NCBI GenBank assembly: GCA_004172935.1
Contig: SDZD01000034.1
Span: 1-64,000, forward strand
DNA: 64,000 nt
Direction of reading: 5' to 3'
DNA from: a bacterium
GTDB taxonomy: Bacteria; Armatimonadota; Abditibacteriia; Abditibacteriales; Abditibacteriaceae
Below, one piece after another: positions 33,824-41,527 of the stretch; positions within the stretch are counted from its first letter, which is position 1, and each line of letters opens with the position of its first letter. The notes beneath the pieces were generated by a model. It was not told the DNA's origin, ran no database searches, and saw nothing but the letters and a program-made list of their open reading frames with translations. A program made the position numbers and the translations under genes.

Positions 33824-34897
33824 ATGGGGGAACTGAAGCCGCGTCAAAAGGCGATTCTAGCCGCAGTAATCGAAAGATATGTTCGTACCGCCGAGCCTGT
33901 AGGCTCGGCGGCTGTAGCGAACGACCCACTTTTGGGCGCCCACTTCGGCGCCCTTTCAGGGGCAACGGTTCGCAACGAACTCGCGGAACTCGAAGCGCTC
34001 GGCTTTCTGGCGCAGCCTCACACTTCCGCCGGACGCATCCCCACAGACATTGGCTACCGCTTCTATGTCCGTGAAATGCTCCAGCCTCGCGAAGTCTCCG
34101 CGCAGGAGTACACGCAGCTCGAACGGGTCGCTCCTCCGGCGGCATCCGTCGAAGATGCTCTGCGCGAGGCCGTTTCGGTTCTCACCAAATTAACTGGCTA
34201 TCCCGCTGTCGCCTCGCTCCCTAACGCGCGTGGCGATCAGGTGCAGTGGCTTCAACTCAACCCCGTCGCCCTCAGGCGTCTGGTGCTAGTGCTGGTCACC
34301 GCACAGGGGCGTATCGAGCATCGTCTCTTCGATGTCGGCGACGAAGTGCCCGTCACTCGTCTCGAAACCGTCGTGCGCTTTCTCAATGAAACGCTCGGCG
34401 GTCAGCCGCTCTCCAAGGCGCGCTCACTCGATTTCGCTTTGGTGGCGGCTGGGCTACATGACGAAGCCACTCTCAAACTGGCCCGTCGCGCTTGGGAAAT
34501 GGTCTGCGACTCTGTCTCCGACATCGTCGATGAGAAAATCGTCGTTCAAGGCCTCATCACTTTGCTCGACGAGCCAGAATTTGCCCACATCGGTCAAGCG
34601 CGCGCCGCCATGCGTCTTCTCGAAGACGAAGCTGCTCTCGCCGACCTCATTAAAAATAGCTCTTTAAACAACCAACACCTTGCGCGCGCGCGTTCGGTTT
34701 CCATCGGAGCCGACCTCGTCGTCCCCGATCATCCCGCCGCCAAAGGTTTCTCGTTCGTTGGCGTCTCTTATGGCGCAGGCGACGAAATCTTCGGCGCCCT
34801 GGGTGTGCTAGGCCCCGCGCGAATGCGCTATGCCGACGCTCTGGCACTCGTGCCCGCCCTCGCCGCACGCTTGCAACTCACACTGGAATCGTTTTGA
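33824..34897 (+). CDS. hrcA: heat-inducible transcription repressor HrcA
   Basis: A 357-residue repressor of heat-shock genes. The N-terminal winged-helix (LKPRQKAILAAVIERYVRTAEPVGSAAV) and ATVRNELAELEALGFLAQPHTSAGRIPTDIGYRFYV are characteristic, as is the C-terminal effector domain (HIGQARAAMRLLED, GAGDEIFGALGVLGPARMRYADAL). ATG 33824 is chosen: AAAGG lies just upstream, and the TTG at 33809 is a weaker alternative. It opens the grpE-dnaJ operon, with grpE starting 2 bases after its stop. CIRCE operator not found in this window, so regulation of these genes by HrcA is not shown. Confidence 0.93.
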   Translation: MGELKPRQKAILAAVIERYVRTAEPVGSAAVANDPLLGAHFGALSGATVRNELAELEALGFLAQPHTSAGRIPTDIGYRFYVREMLQPREVSAQEYTQLERVAPPAASVEDALREAVSVLTKLTGYPAVASLPNARGDQVQWLQLNPVALRRLVLVLVTAQGRIEHRLFDVGDEVPVTRLETVVRFLNETLGGQPLSKARSLDFALVAAGLHDEATLKLARRAWEMVCDSVSDIVDEKIVVQGLITLLDEPEFAHIGQARAAMRLLEDEAALADLIKNSSLNNQHLARARSVSIGADLVVPDHPAAKGFSFVGVSYGAGDEIFGALGVLGPARMRYADALALVPALAARLQLTLESF

Positions 34898-34899
34898 AC

Positions 34900-35439
34900 A
34901 TGAATCAATCTGTCGAAGACCGCAACCTATATCAAGAAACACTCGATAGCGACGCTCAGGCCCACGGTGCCGTCGATCAAAATAGTTCGTTAGAAGCCAG
35001 CGACGAAACGGCGCAACACCTCGCCGAAGCTCAGTCGCAACTCGCCTACATGGCCGCCGAGTTCGAAAATTATAAGCGCCAGACCGCCCGCCGCATCGAA
35101 GAAGAGCGCTTCCGCGCTCAGCGCCGTTTGCTCGACGACTTGCTGCCCGCCCTCGATAACTTCTCACTGGCCCAGCAGTACGCCGGACAGGCGCAAGATG
35201 TAAACACCATTAAAATCGGCCTCGATTTCGTCGCCCAGCAAATGGAAACAGCTCTCCAAAACGCTGGCCTCGAAACTATCGAATCTAAAGGCCATCCGTT
35301 CGACCCCACCTTGCATGAGGCTATCGAAGAAGTCGATGCCCCCGGCGTCGAAAGCGGCATTATTGTCGATGAGGCCAAACGAGGCTACCGTTTCGGCGGT
35401 CAGGTTCTGCGCACAAGCGTGGTGAAAGTCGCGAAATAA
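34900..35439 (+). CDS. grpE: nucleotide exchange factor GrpE
   Basis: A 179-residue co-chaperone that releases ADP from DnaK. A long N-terminal coiled coil (residues 30-75, QLAYMAAEFENYKRQTARRIEEE) is followed by the beta-wing domain (GLETIESKGHPFDPTLHEAIEEVD and VDEAKRGYRFGGQVLRTSVVKVAK). ATG 34900 is preferred over the TTG at 34894, which would overlap the hrcA stop. 50 bases separate it from dnaJ. Its partner DnaK is not encoded in this operon. Confidence 0.93.
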   Translation: MNQSVEDRNLYQETLDSDAQAHGAVDQNSSLEASDETAQHLAEAQSQLAYMAAEFENYKRQTARRIEEERFRAQRRLLDDLLPALDNFSLAQQYAGQAQDVNTIKIGLDFVAQQMETALQNAGLETIESKGHPFDPTLHEAIEEVDAPGVESGIIVDEAKRGYRFGGQVLRTSVVKVAK

Positions 35440-35488
35440 ACTCACAAGCCAGAGCATTCAGCTGCTGGCTTTGAGCCTGTGATTTGTC

Positions 35489-36643
35489 ATGGCCAGAGAT
35501 TATTACGAGGTTTTAGGCGTCCAAAAAACGGCGAGTGCCGACGAAATTCGTCGTGCCTACCGCAAGTTGGCGCGCGAAAACCATCCCGACGTTAACCCCG
35601 ACAACAAAACTGAAGCCGAAGCGCGCTTCAAGGAAGTCGGCGAGGCCTACAACGTCCTCAGCGACCAGCAAAAGCGTGACCGCTACGACCGCTATGGCCC
35701 CGAGGGCGTCAGCGGCCCCGGTGCTGGCCCCGGCGTCGATTTTGGCGGCATGGGCGGGGGGCTGGGCGACCTCTTTGAGGTCTTCTTCGGCGGCGCTGCT
35801 GGTGGGGGCGGCGGCGGACGCGCCCGCGAAGATTTGCGTCGCGGCTCCGACCTTCGTCTCGATGTCTCGATGACTCTCGAAGAGTGCTGGTCGGGCGCCA
35901 CCAAAGAGTTGCGTGTGCCCTGCTTGCTCACTTGCAAGACCTGTACTGGTAACGGCTCGGCGCCCGGCTCTACGCCCGAAACCTGCGTCCAGTGCGCAGG
36001 CAGTGGACGTATACGCGAAGTTCGCCAAACCTTCTTCGGCCAGTTCGTGCAGGAGGCTCCATGCCCCCGTTGCTCTGGTCGCGGGCGTATCATCACCAAC
36101 CCCTGCCCAACCTGCAAAGGTGAAGGACGCACGCGCGGCGAACGCAGCGTCACCGTCTCCATTCCTCCCGGCGTGGACGAAGGCGACCGCGTCCGCATCG
36201 TCGGTGCTGGCGAAGATGGCCAGCAGGGTTCTCCTCCGGGCGACCTTTACTGCTTCATCTACACCGAACCCAGCGACGATTTCGCCCGCCGCGATAACGA
36301 TGTTCTGTACGTTATGAACCTCTCGTTCGCGCAGGCGGCTCTCGGCGATTCCATTTCGGTCCCCACGCTCGAAATGGTCGGCGATAAGCGAACCGAGCAC
36401 CAACTCACCGTTCCCGCTGGAACTCAAAATGGCTCGACCTTCAAGGTCAACGGCAAAGGCTTCACCGCTCGCGGCGGCTATCGCGGCGATCAGATTTGCG
36501 TGGCCCGCGTCGTTGTTCCCAAAAAGCTCACCGACCGCCAGAAAGACCTGCTCCGCGAGTTCGCCGAAACCGAAGACCAGCACGTCGAAGAACACCCACG
36601 CGGTTTCTTCGACCGTCTCAAAGACGCCATCGGCTTGGACTAA
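35489..36643 (+). CDS. dnaJ: chaperone DnaJ
   Basis: A 384-residue DnaJ with all classical parts: J domain with HPD ([11 protein letters not shown]), a glycine-rich G/F region ([17 protein letters not shown]), four CxxCxGxG zinc motifs ([32 protein letters not shown]) and the C-terminal substrate-binding domains. It stimulates DnaK ATPase. It ends the hrcA-grpE-dnaJ operon, closed by a strong terminator at 36648. Operon lacks dnaK, which usually lies between grpE and dnaJ. Confidence 0.95.
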   Translation: MARDYYEVLGVQKTASADEIRRAYRKLARENHPDVNPDNKTEAEARFKEVGEAYNVLSDQQKRDRYDRYGPEGVSGPGAGPGVDFGGMGGGLGDLFEVFFGGAAGGGGGGRAREDLRRGSDLRLDVSMTLEECWSGATKELRVPCLLTCKTCTGNGSAPGSTPETCVQCAGSGRIREVRQTFFGQFVQEAPCPRCSGRGRIITNPCPTCKGEGRTRGERSVTVSIPPGVDEGDRVRIVGAGEDGQQGSPPGDLYCFIYTEPSDDFARRDNDVLYVMNLSFAQAALGDSISVPTLEMVGDKRTEHQLTVPAGTQNGSTFKVNGKGFTARGGYRGDQICVARVVVPKKLTDRQKDLLREFAETEDQHVEEHPRGFFDRLKDAIGLD

Positions 36644-36647
36644 AAAC

Positions 36648-36677
36648 AAAGGGCTGCTTCTATGGAAGCAGCCCTTT
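36648..36677. terminator. bidirectional terminator between dnaJ and the tRNA cluster
   Basis: A 13-bp stem (36648-36660 with 36665-36677) with a TATG loop, T-rich on both sides. It ends dnaJ from the left and the tRNA cluster from the right. Confidence 0.88.
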
Positions 36678-36679
36678 TC

Positions 36680-36753
36680 TGTCCATAGGGAGATTCGAAC
36701 TCTCAACCTCGACGGTCTAAACGTCGCGCCTCTACCAGTTGGGCTATATGGAC
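36680..36753 (-). tRNA. tRNA with leucine-type anticodon TAG but short variable loop
   Basis: A 74-base cloverleaf with acceptor GTCCATA/TATGGAC, D-arm GCC/GGC around AACTGGTAGA, anticodon stem CGACG/CGTCG and loop TTTAGAC (anticodon TAG, reading CUA, leucine), a five-base variable region AGGTT and a T-arm with TTCGAAT (one A-C mismatch in the stem). Bacterial tRNA-Leu normally has a long variable arm, which is absent. The identity is therefore uncertain. It lies in a cluster of four tRNA genes on this strand. Confidence 0.65.
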
Positions 36754-36758
36754 GAAAA

Positions 36759-36832
36759 TATCCGCGAGAGGACTTGAACCTCCAACATCCAGACTCTCGA
36801 TCTGGCGCCTCTGCCAATTGGGCTACACGGAC
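36759..36832 (-). tRNA. tRNA with leucine-type anticodon GAG but short variable loop
   Basis: A 74-base cloverleaf: acceptor GTCCGTG/CGCGGAT (two wobble pairs), D-loop AATTGGCAGA, anticodon stem CCAGA/TCTGG with loop TCGAGAG (anticodon GAG, codons CUC/CUU, leucine). Position 33 is C instead of the nearly universal U. The variable region is only ATGTT. D-loop resembles that of ordinary tRNA-Leu. The missing long arm and C33 make it atypical; it may be a minor, decayed or specialised tRNA. Confidence 0.6.
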
Positions 36833-36843
36833 AAATTTAAAGG

Positions 36844-36915
36844 CAGTTGGGGTGGGATTCGAACCCACGATAACCTCATTAACAGTGAGGCGCGTTACCA
36901 CTTCGCCACCCAACT
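36844..36915 (-). tRNA. tRNA-Asn (anticodon GTT)
   Basis: A 72-base cloverleaf with acceptor AGTTGGG/CCCAACT, anticodon stem CCTCA/TGAGG and loop CTGTTAA (anticodon GTT), variable region TTATC and T-arm GTGGG-TTCGAAT-CCCAC. All stems pair. G is the discriminator base. No CCA is encoded. Confidence 0.88.
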
Positions 36916-36919
36916 ACAA

Positions 36920-36990
36920 TTGCCCGACCACGAATCGAACGTGGGATTGAAGATCCAAAGTCTTCCGTCATACCGCTTGACCATCGGGCA
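36920..36990 (-). tRNA. tRNA-Gln (anticodon TTG)
   Basis: A 71-base cloverleaf with acceptor TGCCCGA/TCGGGCA, anticodon stem GAAGA/TCTTC and loop CTTTGGA (anticodon TTG), a four-base variable region AATC and T-arm CCACG-TTCGATT-CGTGG. All stems pair. First gene of the minus-strand tRNA cluster, 4 bases before tRNA-Asn. Confidence 0.88.
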
Positions 36991-36999
36991 GAAAAAACA

Positions 37000-37037
37000 A
37001 AAAAAGGCCCGTCGCTGAGGTTTCAGCAACGGGCCTT
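37000..37037 (-). terminator. terminator downstream of the small 32-codon frame
   Basis: A 15-bp stem (37004-37018 with 37023-37037, one mismatch) is followed on the minus strand by a long T-run. It lies about 22 bases after the small frame's stop and before the tRNA cluster, so it separates the two units. Confidence 0.8.
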
Positions 37038-37059
37038 GAGATTGAAAACGAAAGCTAAC

Positions 37060-37158
37060 TTATCGCTTTTCTCCGGCACGGAAACCCGAACGACGAACGG
37101 AACCTTGCAGTTGGAGTTGCAGGTTCTGTTGATTCAGGTTCAGAGCAAAAGCGAACAT
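37060..37158 (-). CDS. candidate 32-residue protein
   Basis: ATG at 37158 to TAA at 37060. The peptide starts MFAFALNLNQQNLQLQLQ and ends with a basic segment (GSVRRSGFRAGEKR). There is no Shine-Dalgarno sequence, but a strong terminator follows. The strand has no other gene between here and the tRNA cluster. Too short for a homology-based call, so it could also be a non-coding transcript ending at the terminator. Confidence 0.35.
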   Translation of the reverse strand: MFAFALNLNQQNLQLQLQGSVRRSGFRAGEKR

Positions 37159-37271
37159 AATAATTGGCGCCAATGCGCCGAGCTAATAGAATTATAAACT
37201 ACAGCCTATAAATCTCGCAAGCCCTTTCTTCTGGCACTCCTTCTGCAAAAGTCCTATGCCGGAGAAAAATA

Positions 37272-37481
37272 ATGTCTAAAGAACTAAAAAAGGGTGATAA
37301 AGTCGAATGGGATTCGTCAGGTGGTCACTCCACAGGTGAGGTCGTTGAAAAAGTGACTGAAGAGACCAAAATCAAAGGTCACACTGCCAAAGCCTCCAAA
37401 GATGAACCCCAATACAAAGTCAAAAGCGAGAAAAGTGGCAAAGAGGCCATCCATCGAGCTGAGGAACTCCAAACGCAGTAA
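37272..37481 (+). CDS. DUF2945 (HVA1/Tudor-like) protein
   Basis: A 69-residue protein matching the DUF2945 family: GDKVEWDSSGGHSTGEVVEKVT at the N terminus and QYKVKSEKSGKEAIHRAEELQ at the end, a small SH3/Tudor-like barrel. Family members occur widely in bacteria and eukaryotes; function is unknown, although plant-pathogen homologues gave it the virulence label. GGAG at 37261-37264 is a possible ribosome-binding site. No neighbour on the same strand is linked. Confidence 0.85.
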   Translation: MSKELKKGDKVEWDSSGGHSTGEVVEKVTEETKIKGHTAKASKDEPQYKVKSEKSGKEAIHRAEELQTQ

Positions 37482-37516
37482 CGCCCCGCGAAACTGTTTC
37501 GCGAGGCGTCTCCTAC

Positions 37517-37903
37517 TCACCAGTAGCCACGATTGCGCCGATTTCTAAAACGTTCGCGCCTTGCCTCACTACGTTGGTGGGCCAGCACATCTTGATAGCT
37601 GATCCTATCCCAATCGAAGAATCGAGGCGTCTCCGCGACTCGCTGCCGCTCGACTTCGGCGATGTGCCTCAACCTCTCACCCATTTGCTGCTGCGAAAGA
37701 GGCAGGTGCGCTCGGCCATAGGGCGATTGACCTCGATAAAACGGAAAAGGTGCCAGTGGCATCTCTTCCCCTTTTCCCTCATAGCGCGCCAGTAAAAAGC
37801 GCAGCACTCTTACCTCGATCTGCGCCTGCCACGAGGGATCGCTTTGCGCGGTTTCCAGCTGTTTCTGCCAACGAACCTGTAACGTATGGCTCATTTCTAT
37901 CAC
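37517..37903 (-). CDS. hypothetical protein
   Basis: A 128-residue (or 125 if the ATG at 37894 is used) Arg- and Gln-rich soluble protein with predicted helices (VRWQKQLETAQSDPSWQAQIEVRVLRFLLARY) and a basic C terminus (RSEARRERFRNRRNRGYW). No family is recognised. It starts 27 bases after the end of the xylulokinase gene, on the same strand, so it may belong to the same transcript. Could bind RNA or DNA; no direct evidence. Confidence 0.6.
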   Translation of the reverse strand: MIEMSHTLQVRWQKQLETAQSDPSWQAQIEVRVLRFLLARYEGKGEEMPLAPFPFYRGQSPYGRAHLPLSQQQMGERLRHIAEVERQRVAETPRFFDWDRISYQDVLAHQRSEARRERFRNRRNRGYW

Positions 37904-37929
37904 ATCCTAAACCAAAGTTTACGAAAGAT

Positions 37930-39447
37930 TTAAAAAGTGCTGAGCCGCGCGAATGTGTCCTTAAGAGCTGGATATAACGCCCCGTAACTTGCGTAAAGTC
38001 GGTCGTATGTGGCGGCATTTTCTTCGTTGACGCGCGTTGAGCCACTGGTTTTGACAACGGCATCGCAAGCCTCTTCAACGCTGCTATAAATGCCTGCTCC
38101 AACTCCGGCCAGCAGCGCCACACCAAGCGCTGGTCCCTCGTCAATTGCGATTGTAGATAGGGGTAAACCAAATATGTCGGCCTGAATTTGACGCCACACA
38201 TCCGACTTGGCGCCGCCGCCGCTGGCTCGCGCGCTTCCAATCGAGATGTTCATGCTTTTCATGATTTCCAGACTGTCGCGTAACCCAAACGACACACCTT
38301 CCAAAACGGCGCGCGCCATATGCGCTTTAGTGTGTCGCACGGTTAAGCCCACGAAGGCGCCGCGCGCCAATGGGTCGGGATGTGGTGTACGTTCGCCCGT
38401 CAGGTACGGCAAAAACAGCAAACCTTCGCTACCTGCCGCTACTTGTGCCGCTTCGCCCGTGATAAGTTCGTAGGAATCCACGCCCAGACGCGAGGCAACC
38501 GACTTTTCTTGAGTTGCGAGGGTATCACGGAACCAGCGCAGGCTTCCGCCCGCCGACAGCATAACGCCCATGACGTGCCACTTCCTTGGAACCGCGTGGC
38601 AGAAGGTATGCATTCGCAATTGAGGATCGACAGCAGGGGTATCAGCAAAAGCGAAAACAACCCCTGAAGTCCCCGAAGCGACCGAGATAATGCCGCTGCG
38701 CACGATACCATTGCCAATAGCTCCGGCTGCCTGATCGCCGCCGCCACCCACAACGGGAGTGCCTTCGCGTAAGCCTGTGGCCTTAGCCCCAGCGGCGCCG
38801 ATACGCCCCGATACTTCCACTGATTCATGAACACTCGGTAAGGTGTCCAATGAAATATCAAGGGCGTCGCAAACTGGTTTGCTCCATTTACGTCCCGCAA
38901 CATTGAACAGAGAAGTCCCCGATGCATCGGAAACTTCCGTCGCATATTCGCCCGTTAATTGGAAACGTACATAATCTTTGGGCAACAGATGCATCACTGC
39001 CTTTTCGGCAATTTCTGGCTCGTTCTCGCGTACCCACAAGATTTTGGGCGCCGTGAACCCGGTCAGTACCGGATTGGCGGTTTCGGTAGTCAGTATTTCG
39101 CGTCCGACTCGCGCCACAATTTGGTCGCATTGAGCCTGAGTGCGTTGATCGCACCACAAAATCGCGTCGCGCAATACCTGCCCATTTTTGTCCAGCATTA
39201 CCAGACCGTGCATCTGCCCCGATAACCCGACCGAAGCGATATTTTCACTGCCAACCTGGGCTACGATCTGCTGACACACGTGGCATGTCGCCGCCCACCA
39301 ATCGTTTGGCCTTTGCTCGGCCCATAATGGTTGGGGAGTTAAAAGTTCGTACTCCGCGCTCGCCGATGCGACCAATTTGCCGCTCTCGTCCACCGCAATA
39401 GCTTTTGTGCCACTGGTGCCGATATCTATTCCCAGAAGTAGTGCCAT
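37930..39447 (-). CDS. xylB: xylulokinase
   Basis: A 505-residue FGGY-family sugar kinase that phosphorylates D-xylulose. The ATP-site motif LLLGIDIGTSGTKAIAVD starts the protein, the sugar-contact sequence GLSGQMHGLVMLD and WCDQRTQAQCD are typical of XylB, and the FGGY-C signature includes GGGGDQAAGAIGNGIV and GGGAKSDVWRQIQADIFGLP. ATG 39447 is preferred over 39477 because the family begins with MxLLLGID. No xylA is in the window. The pentose could come from plant or microbial glycans, which also fits the GH2 gene. Confidence 0.9.
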   Translation of the reverse strand: MALLLGIDIGTSGTKAIAVDESGKLVASASAEYELLTPQPLWAEQRPNDWWAATCHVCQQIVAQVGSENIASVGLSGQMHGLVMLDKNGQVLRDAILWCDQRTQAQCDQIVARVGREILTTETANPVLTGFTAPKILWVRENEPEIAEKAVMHLLPKDYVRFQLTGEYATEVSDASGTSLFNVAGRKWSKPVCDALDISLDTLPSVHESVEVSGRIGAAGAKATGLREGTPVVGGGGDQAAGAIGNGIVRSGIISVASGTSGVVFAFADTPAVDPQLRMHTFCHAVPRKWHVMGVMLSAGGSLRWFRDTLATQEKSVASRLGVDSYELITGEAAQVAAGSEGLLFLPYLTGERTPHPDPLARGAFVGLTVRHTKAHMARAVLEGVSFGLRDSLEIMKSMNISIGSARASGGGAKSDVWRQIQADIFGLPLSTIAIDEGPALGVALLAGVGAGIYSSVEEACDAVVKTSGSTRVNEENAATYDRLYASYGALYPALKDTFARLSTF

Positions 39448-39538
39448 GATTTTGGAAGTGCGGGCTAATTTTAACACTCACCGAAAAAGGCTTTCACCCT
39501 ATAAAAACACAGCCAAATATTCATGCAAGAAATCAGGA

Positions 39539-39559
39539 GGCACTAAATTTTTTAGTGCC
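39539..39559. other. inverted repeat upstream of the first Flp pilin gene
   Basis: GGCACTAAA at 39539-39547 and TTTAGTGCC at 39551-39559 form a short hairpin. The sequence just before it (AATCAGGAGGCAC) resembles one in the leader of prepilin gene 3 (17940-17953). Meaning unclear; possibly an operator or a leader structure. Rest of 39448-39729 shows nothing else. Confidence 0.35.
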
Positions 39560-39729
39560 CTGCACAAATTAATTCAGAAAGTTTCAAATGGCAACAATGT
39601 TTCTAGATAGTAATCAGCAAGGTCGAGAGGAAGGGAGAAGAGAAGGCCGGGGGCAAAACGAAGCCAACTCAACTCTAGAACTCCTGCACCACGCGCAAAT
39701 TTACAAGGATAGACACACACACAATCATC

Positions 39730-39894
39730 ATGATCAAACAGTTTTTGCAAGAAGAAGAGGGTCAGACCCTCGTTGAATATGGTTTGCTGATCTCGCTCAT
39801 CGCCATCGTCGTTATCGGCGTTTTGACCCTCTTGGGCAGCAAAATCAAGAACACCTTCAACAGCACGGCCAGCAACCTCAACGCCACAACCTGA
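39730..39894 (+). CDS. Flp/Fap-type pilin 1
   Basis: A 54-residue class IVb pilin, too small for most ORF filters. It begins with a short acidic leader (MIKQFLQEEE) and the Flp core GQTLVEYGLLISLIAIVVIG: the Glu at position +5 and Tyr at +6 after the Gly are the hallmark of the Flp family cleaved by a TadV-like peptidase. The C terminus is small (KIKNTFNSTASNL). Flp pilins form Tad pili for adhesion. No tad assembly genes (CpaF, TadB/C, RcpA) are present in the window. A terminator follows directly. Confidence 0.9.
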   Translation: MIKQFLQEEEGQTLVEYGLLISLIAIVVIGVLTLLGSKIKNTFNSTASNLNATT

Positions 39895-39905
39895 TTTTTT
39901 TCAGG

Positions 39906-39950
39906 AAAACGCAAAGGCTCTTCGTGTAAAGCGAAGGGCCTTTGCGTTTT
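39906..39950 (+). terminator. rho-independent terminator of Flp pilin gene 1
   Basis: A long stem (39906-39924 with 39932-39950) with small internal loop, followed by ATTT. It isolates pilin gene 1 from gene 2. Confidence 0.85.
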
Positions 39951-40179
39951 ATTTCCTAACACGGCTTGAGCCGCGTTGGCATGATTTATCTAAGCGCTTC
40001 TTTTTGGAGTGCTGCAAATCTTCCGTCGTATCACGATTTATTTCGCTCCCTCAAAAGTCCTAAATCTATCGCCTCAGATAATGCGGCCAAGATGATGCAT
40101 ATTAAGCGCAATAGAGCCTACCGCCATCGAATTTTTCCGCTCTGGCACAGGTGACTACTTTTAAAAGGAGTTTGTGCCG

Positions 40180-40350
40180 ATGATTAATAGTTTTTGGATA
40201 GAAGAAGACGGACAGACGCTCATTGAATATGGCTTGCTGATTTCACTTATTGCGCTCGTTGTTGTTGGAGCGGTTGCCACTCTGGGAGCGCAAGTGAGGA
40301 ACATGTGGGGGGGGAATGCGAACAAGTACCCCGATAGCCAGCCTAACTAA
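40180..40350 (+). CDS. Flp/Fap-type pilin 2
   Basis: A 56-residue class IVb pilin with ATG at 40180 and a strong ribosome-binding site (AAAAGGAG, 40163-40170). The leader MINSFWIEED is followed by GQTLIEYGLLISLIALVVVG, then a short Gly/Asn-rich tail ending PDSQPN. It is a paralogue of pilin 1, sharing the GQTL-EYGLLISLIA core. Its own terminator follows. The upstream 285 bases hold only the preceding terminator and no gene I can support. Confidence 0.9.
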   Translation: MINSFWIEEDGQTLIEYGLLISLIALVVVGAVATLGAQVRNMWGGNANKYPDSQPN

Positions 40351-40352
40351 TA

Positions 40353-40384
40353 AAACCGCCAGAACCACAAGGTTCTGGCGGTTT
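40353..40384. terminator. terminator between Flp pilin gene 2 and the oxidoreductase
   Basis: A 14-bp stem (40353-40366 with 40371-40384) with an ACAA loop, flanked by T-rich and A-rich sides. It can end both convergent genes. Confidence 0.85.
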
Positions 40385-40402
40385 CAGTCTTTTTATTACC
40401 TC

Positions 40403-41377
40403 TTATGCCGAAGCGTAGAGGTCTGCCATGACACGGCTTTCGCGTGAGGCTTCTTCCACGGTGACTAGTGGTACTTCGTTGCCAGCTACTTTGTCCCAGA
40501 ACAACGAGAAGGCGTGAGGTGTGCCTGCGGGCAGGTCGGTCCACTCTCCGCCATCGGCGCCTTCGACCAATTCGGAGTAGTAGAACACTTTGTTGCCCTG
40601 AACCAGAATCTGGCCGCGTGTGCCGTGAACTTCGATAGGAGCTGAGTATTTCGGGTCGACCCATCCGGCTTCGACAATGGCGACAGCGCCGCTTTCGAAG
40701 GTCACAAGGCCCGCGCCCCACTCATCGATGTCGCCATAGCGGTGGGTGGCGCTGCCAAGCGTCGCGCAGGTCTTTTTGACTTCGCCGCAAGTCGGCACCA
40801 GGCACCACAGCACGATGTCGAGAGCGTGAGCGCCCAGATCGGCGAAACCGCCACCGCCCGCTTCATTCTTATCGGCAATCCATTTCCATTCGCTATCGAA
40901 CCAGCCAGCCAGGGCGCCTTGGTGGCAGTTGGTGTAGCGCATACGAGTCACGGTGCCCAGGTTGCCCGCTTCGATTTCGCGTTTGATGAAGATGTTGGCT
41001 GCTGAACCACGCATGAAGAATCCGGTCTGGAATTCGACACCCGCTTTTTTGATTTCAGCTTCCATCAGGCTGGCTTCCTCTTCGCTTGTGGCGAGTGGTT
41101 TTTCAACGAAAATATTTTTTCCGGCCTGTGCTGCTTTGGTCACGAGTTCGAGGTGGTGGCGTGTTTCTGAACAGATAACGACCGAGGTCACTTCGGGATC
41201 GCCCAAAATGGTGTCTATATCGGCAACCTGAGCGCTTAGCTCGTCGGCCCGTTTTTGAGCGCGCTCAGATTCGTGATCATAAACGTACTTGCACGAGACA
41301 TCCTCTCTCTTGTTGATGGTCGAGACGAAGCCAGGCGTGTGGATGTGAGCGACACCCAGAAATGCGGTAATTTGCAT
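40403..41377 (-). CDS. Gfo/Idh/MocA-family oxidoreductase
   Basis: A 324-residue NAD(P)-dependent dehydrogenase acting on sugars or inositols. The Rossmann N terminus (ITAFLGVAHIHTPGFVSTI) is slightly unusual because it has an A/H-rich loop rather than the canonical GxGxxG. The catalytic EKP is in NIFVEKPLATS, and the metal-type motif DLGAHALDIVLW and TRMRYTNCHQGAL are in the second domain. Single gene, no cluster with transport genes. Substrate unknown. Confidence 0.88.
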   Translation of the reverse strand: MQITAFLGVAHIHTPGFVSTINKREDVSCKYVYDHESERAQKRADELSAQVADIDTILGDPEVTSVVICSETRHHLELVTKAAQAGKNIFVEKPLATSEEEASLMEAEIKKAGVEFQTGFFMRGSAANIFIKREIEAGNLGTVTRMRYTNCHQGALAGWFDSEWKWIADKNEAGGGGFADLGAHALDIVLWCLVPTCGEVKKTCATLGSATHRYGDIDEWGAGLVTFESGAVAIVEAGWVDPKYSAPIEVHGTRGQILVQGNKVFYYSELVEGADGGEWTDLPAGTPHAFSLFWDKVAGNEVPLVTVEEASRESRVMADLYASA

Positions 41378-41527
41378 AGAACTCCCTTATTTTGGGGATA
41401 GTACCGAAACACTTCAAGGTTTAACGCTATCTCTTTGTATGTTGCTGACCAATCTCACTTATTTTTTGCTGAGAGCAAAAGCAAGAAATCTCTCATAGCA
41501 AGGACAAATCTGTGAATCACGAGGGAC

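Noticed and set aside
35513-36913. 466-codon minus-strand frame opposite dnaJ and the tRNA genes
   Set aside because: It is antisense to a well-supported dnaJ with all domains, and its Ala/Val/Asp-rich composition is the mirror of the dnaJ codon pattern.
39966-40154. 62-codon frame between the two Flp pilin genes
   Set aside because: No ribosome-binding site, no homology-like motif and basic low-complexity composition; probably non-coding.
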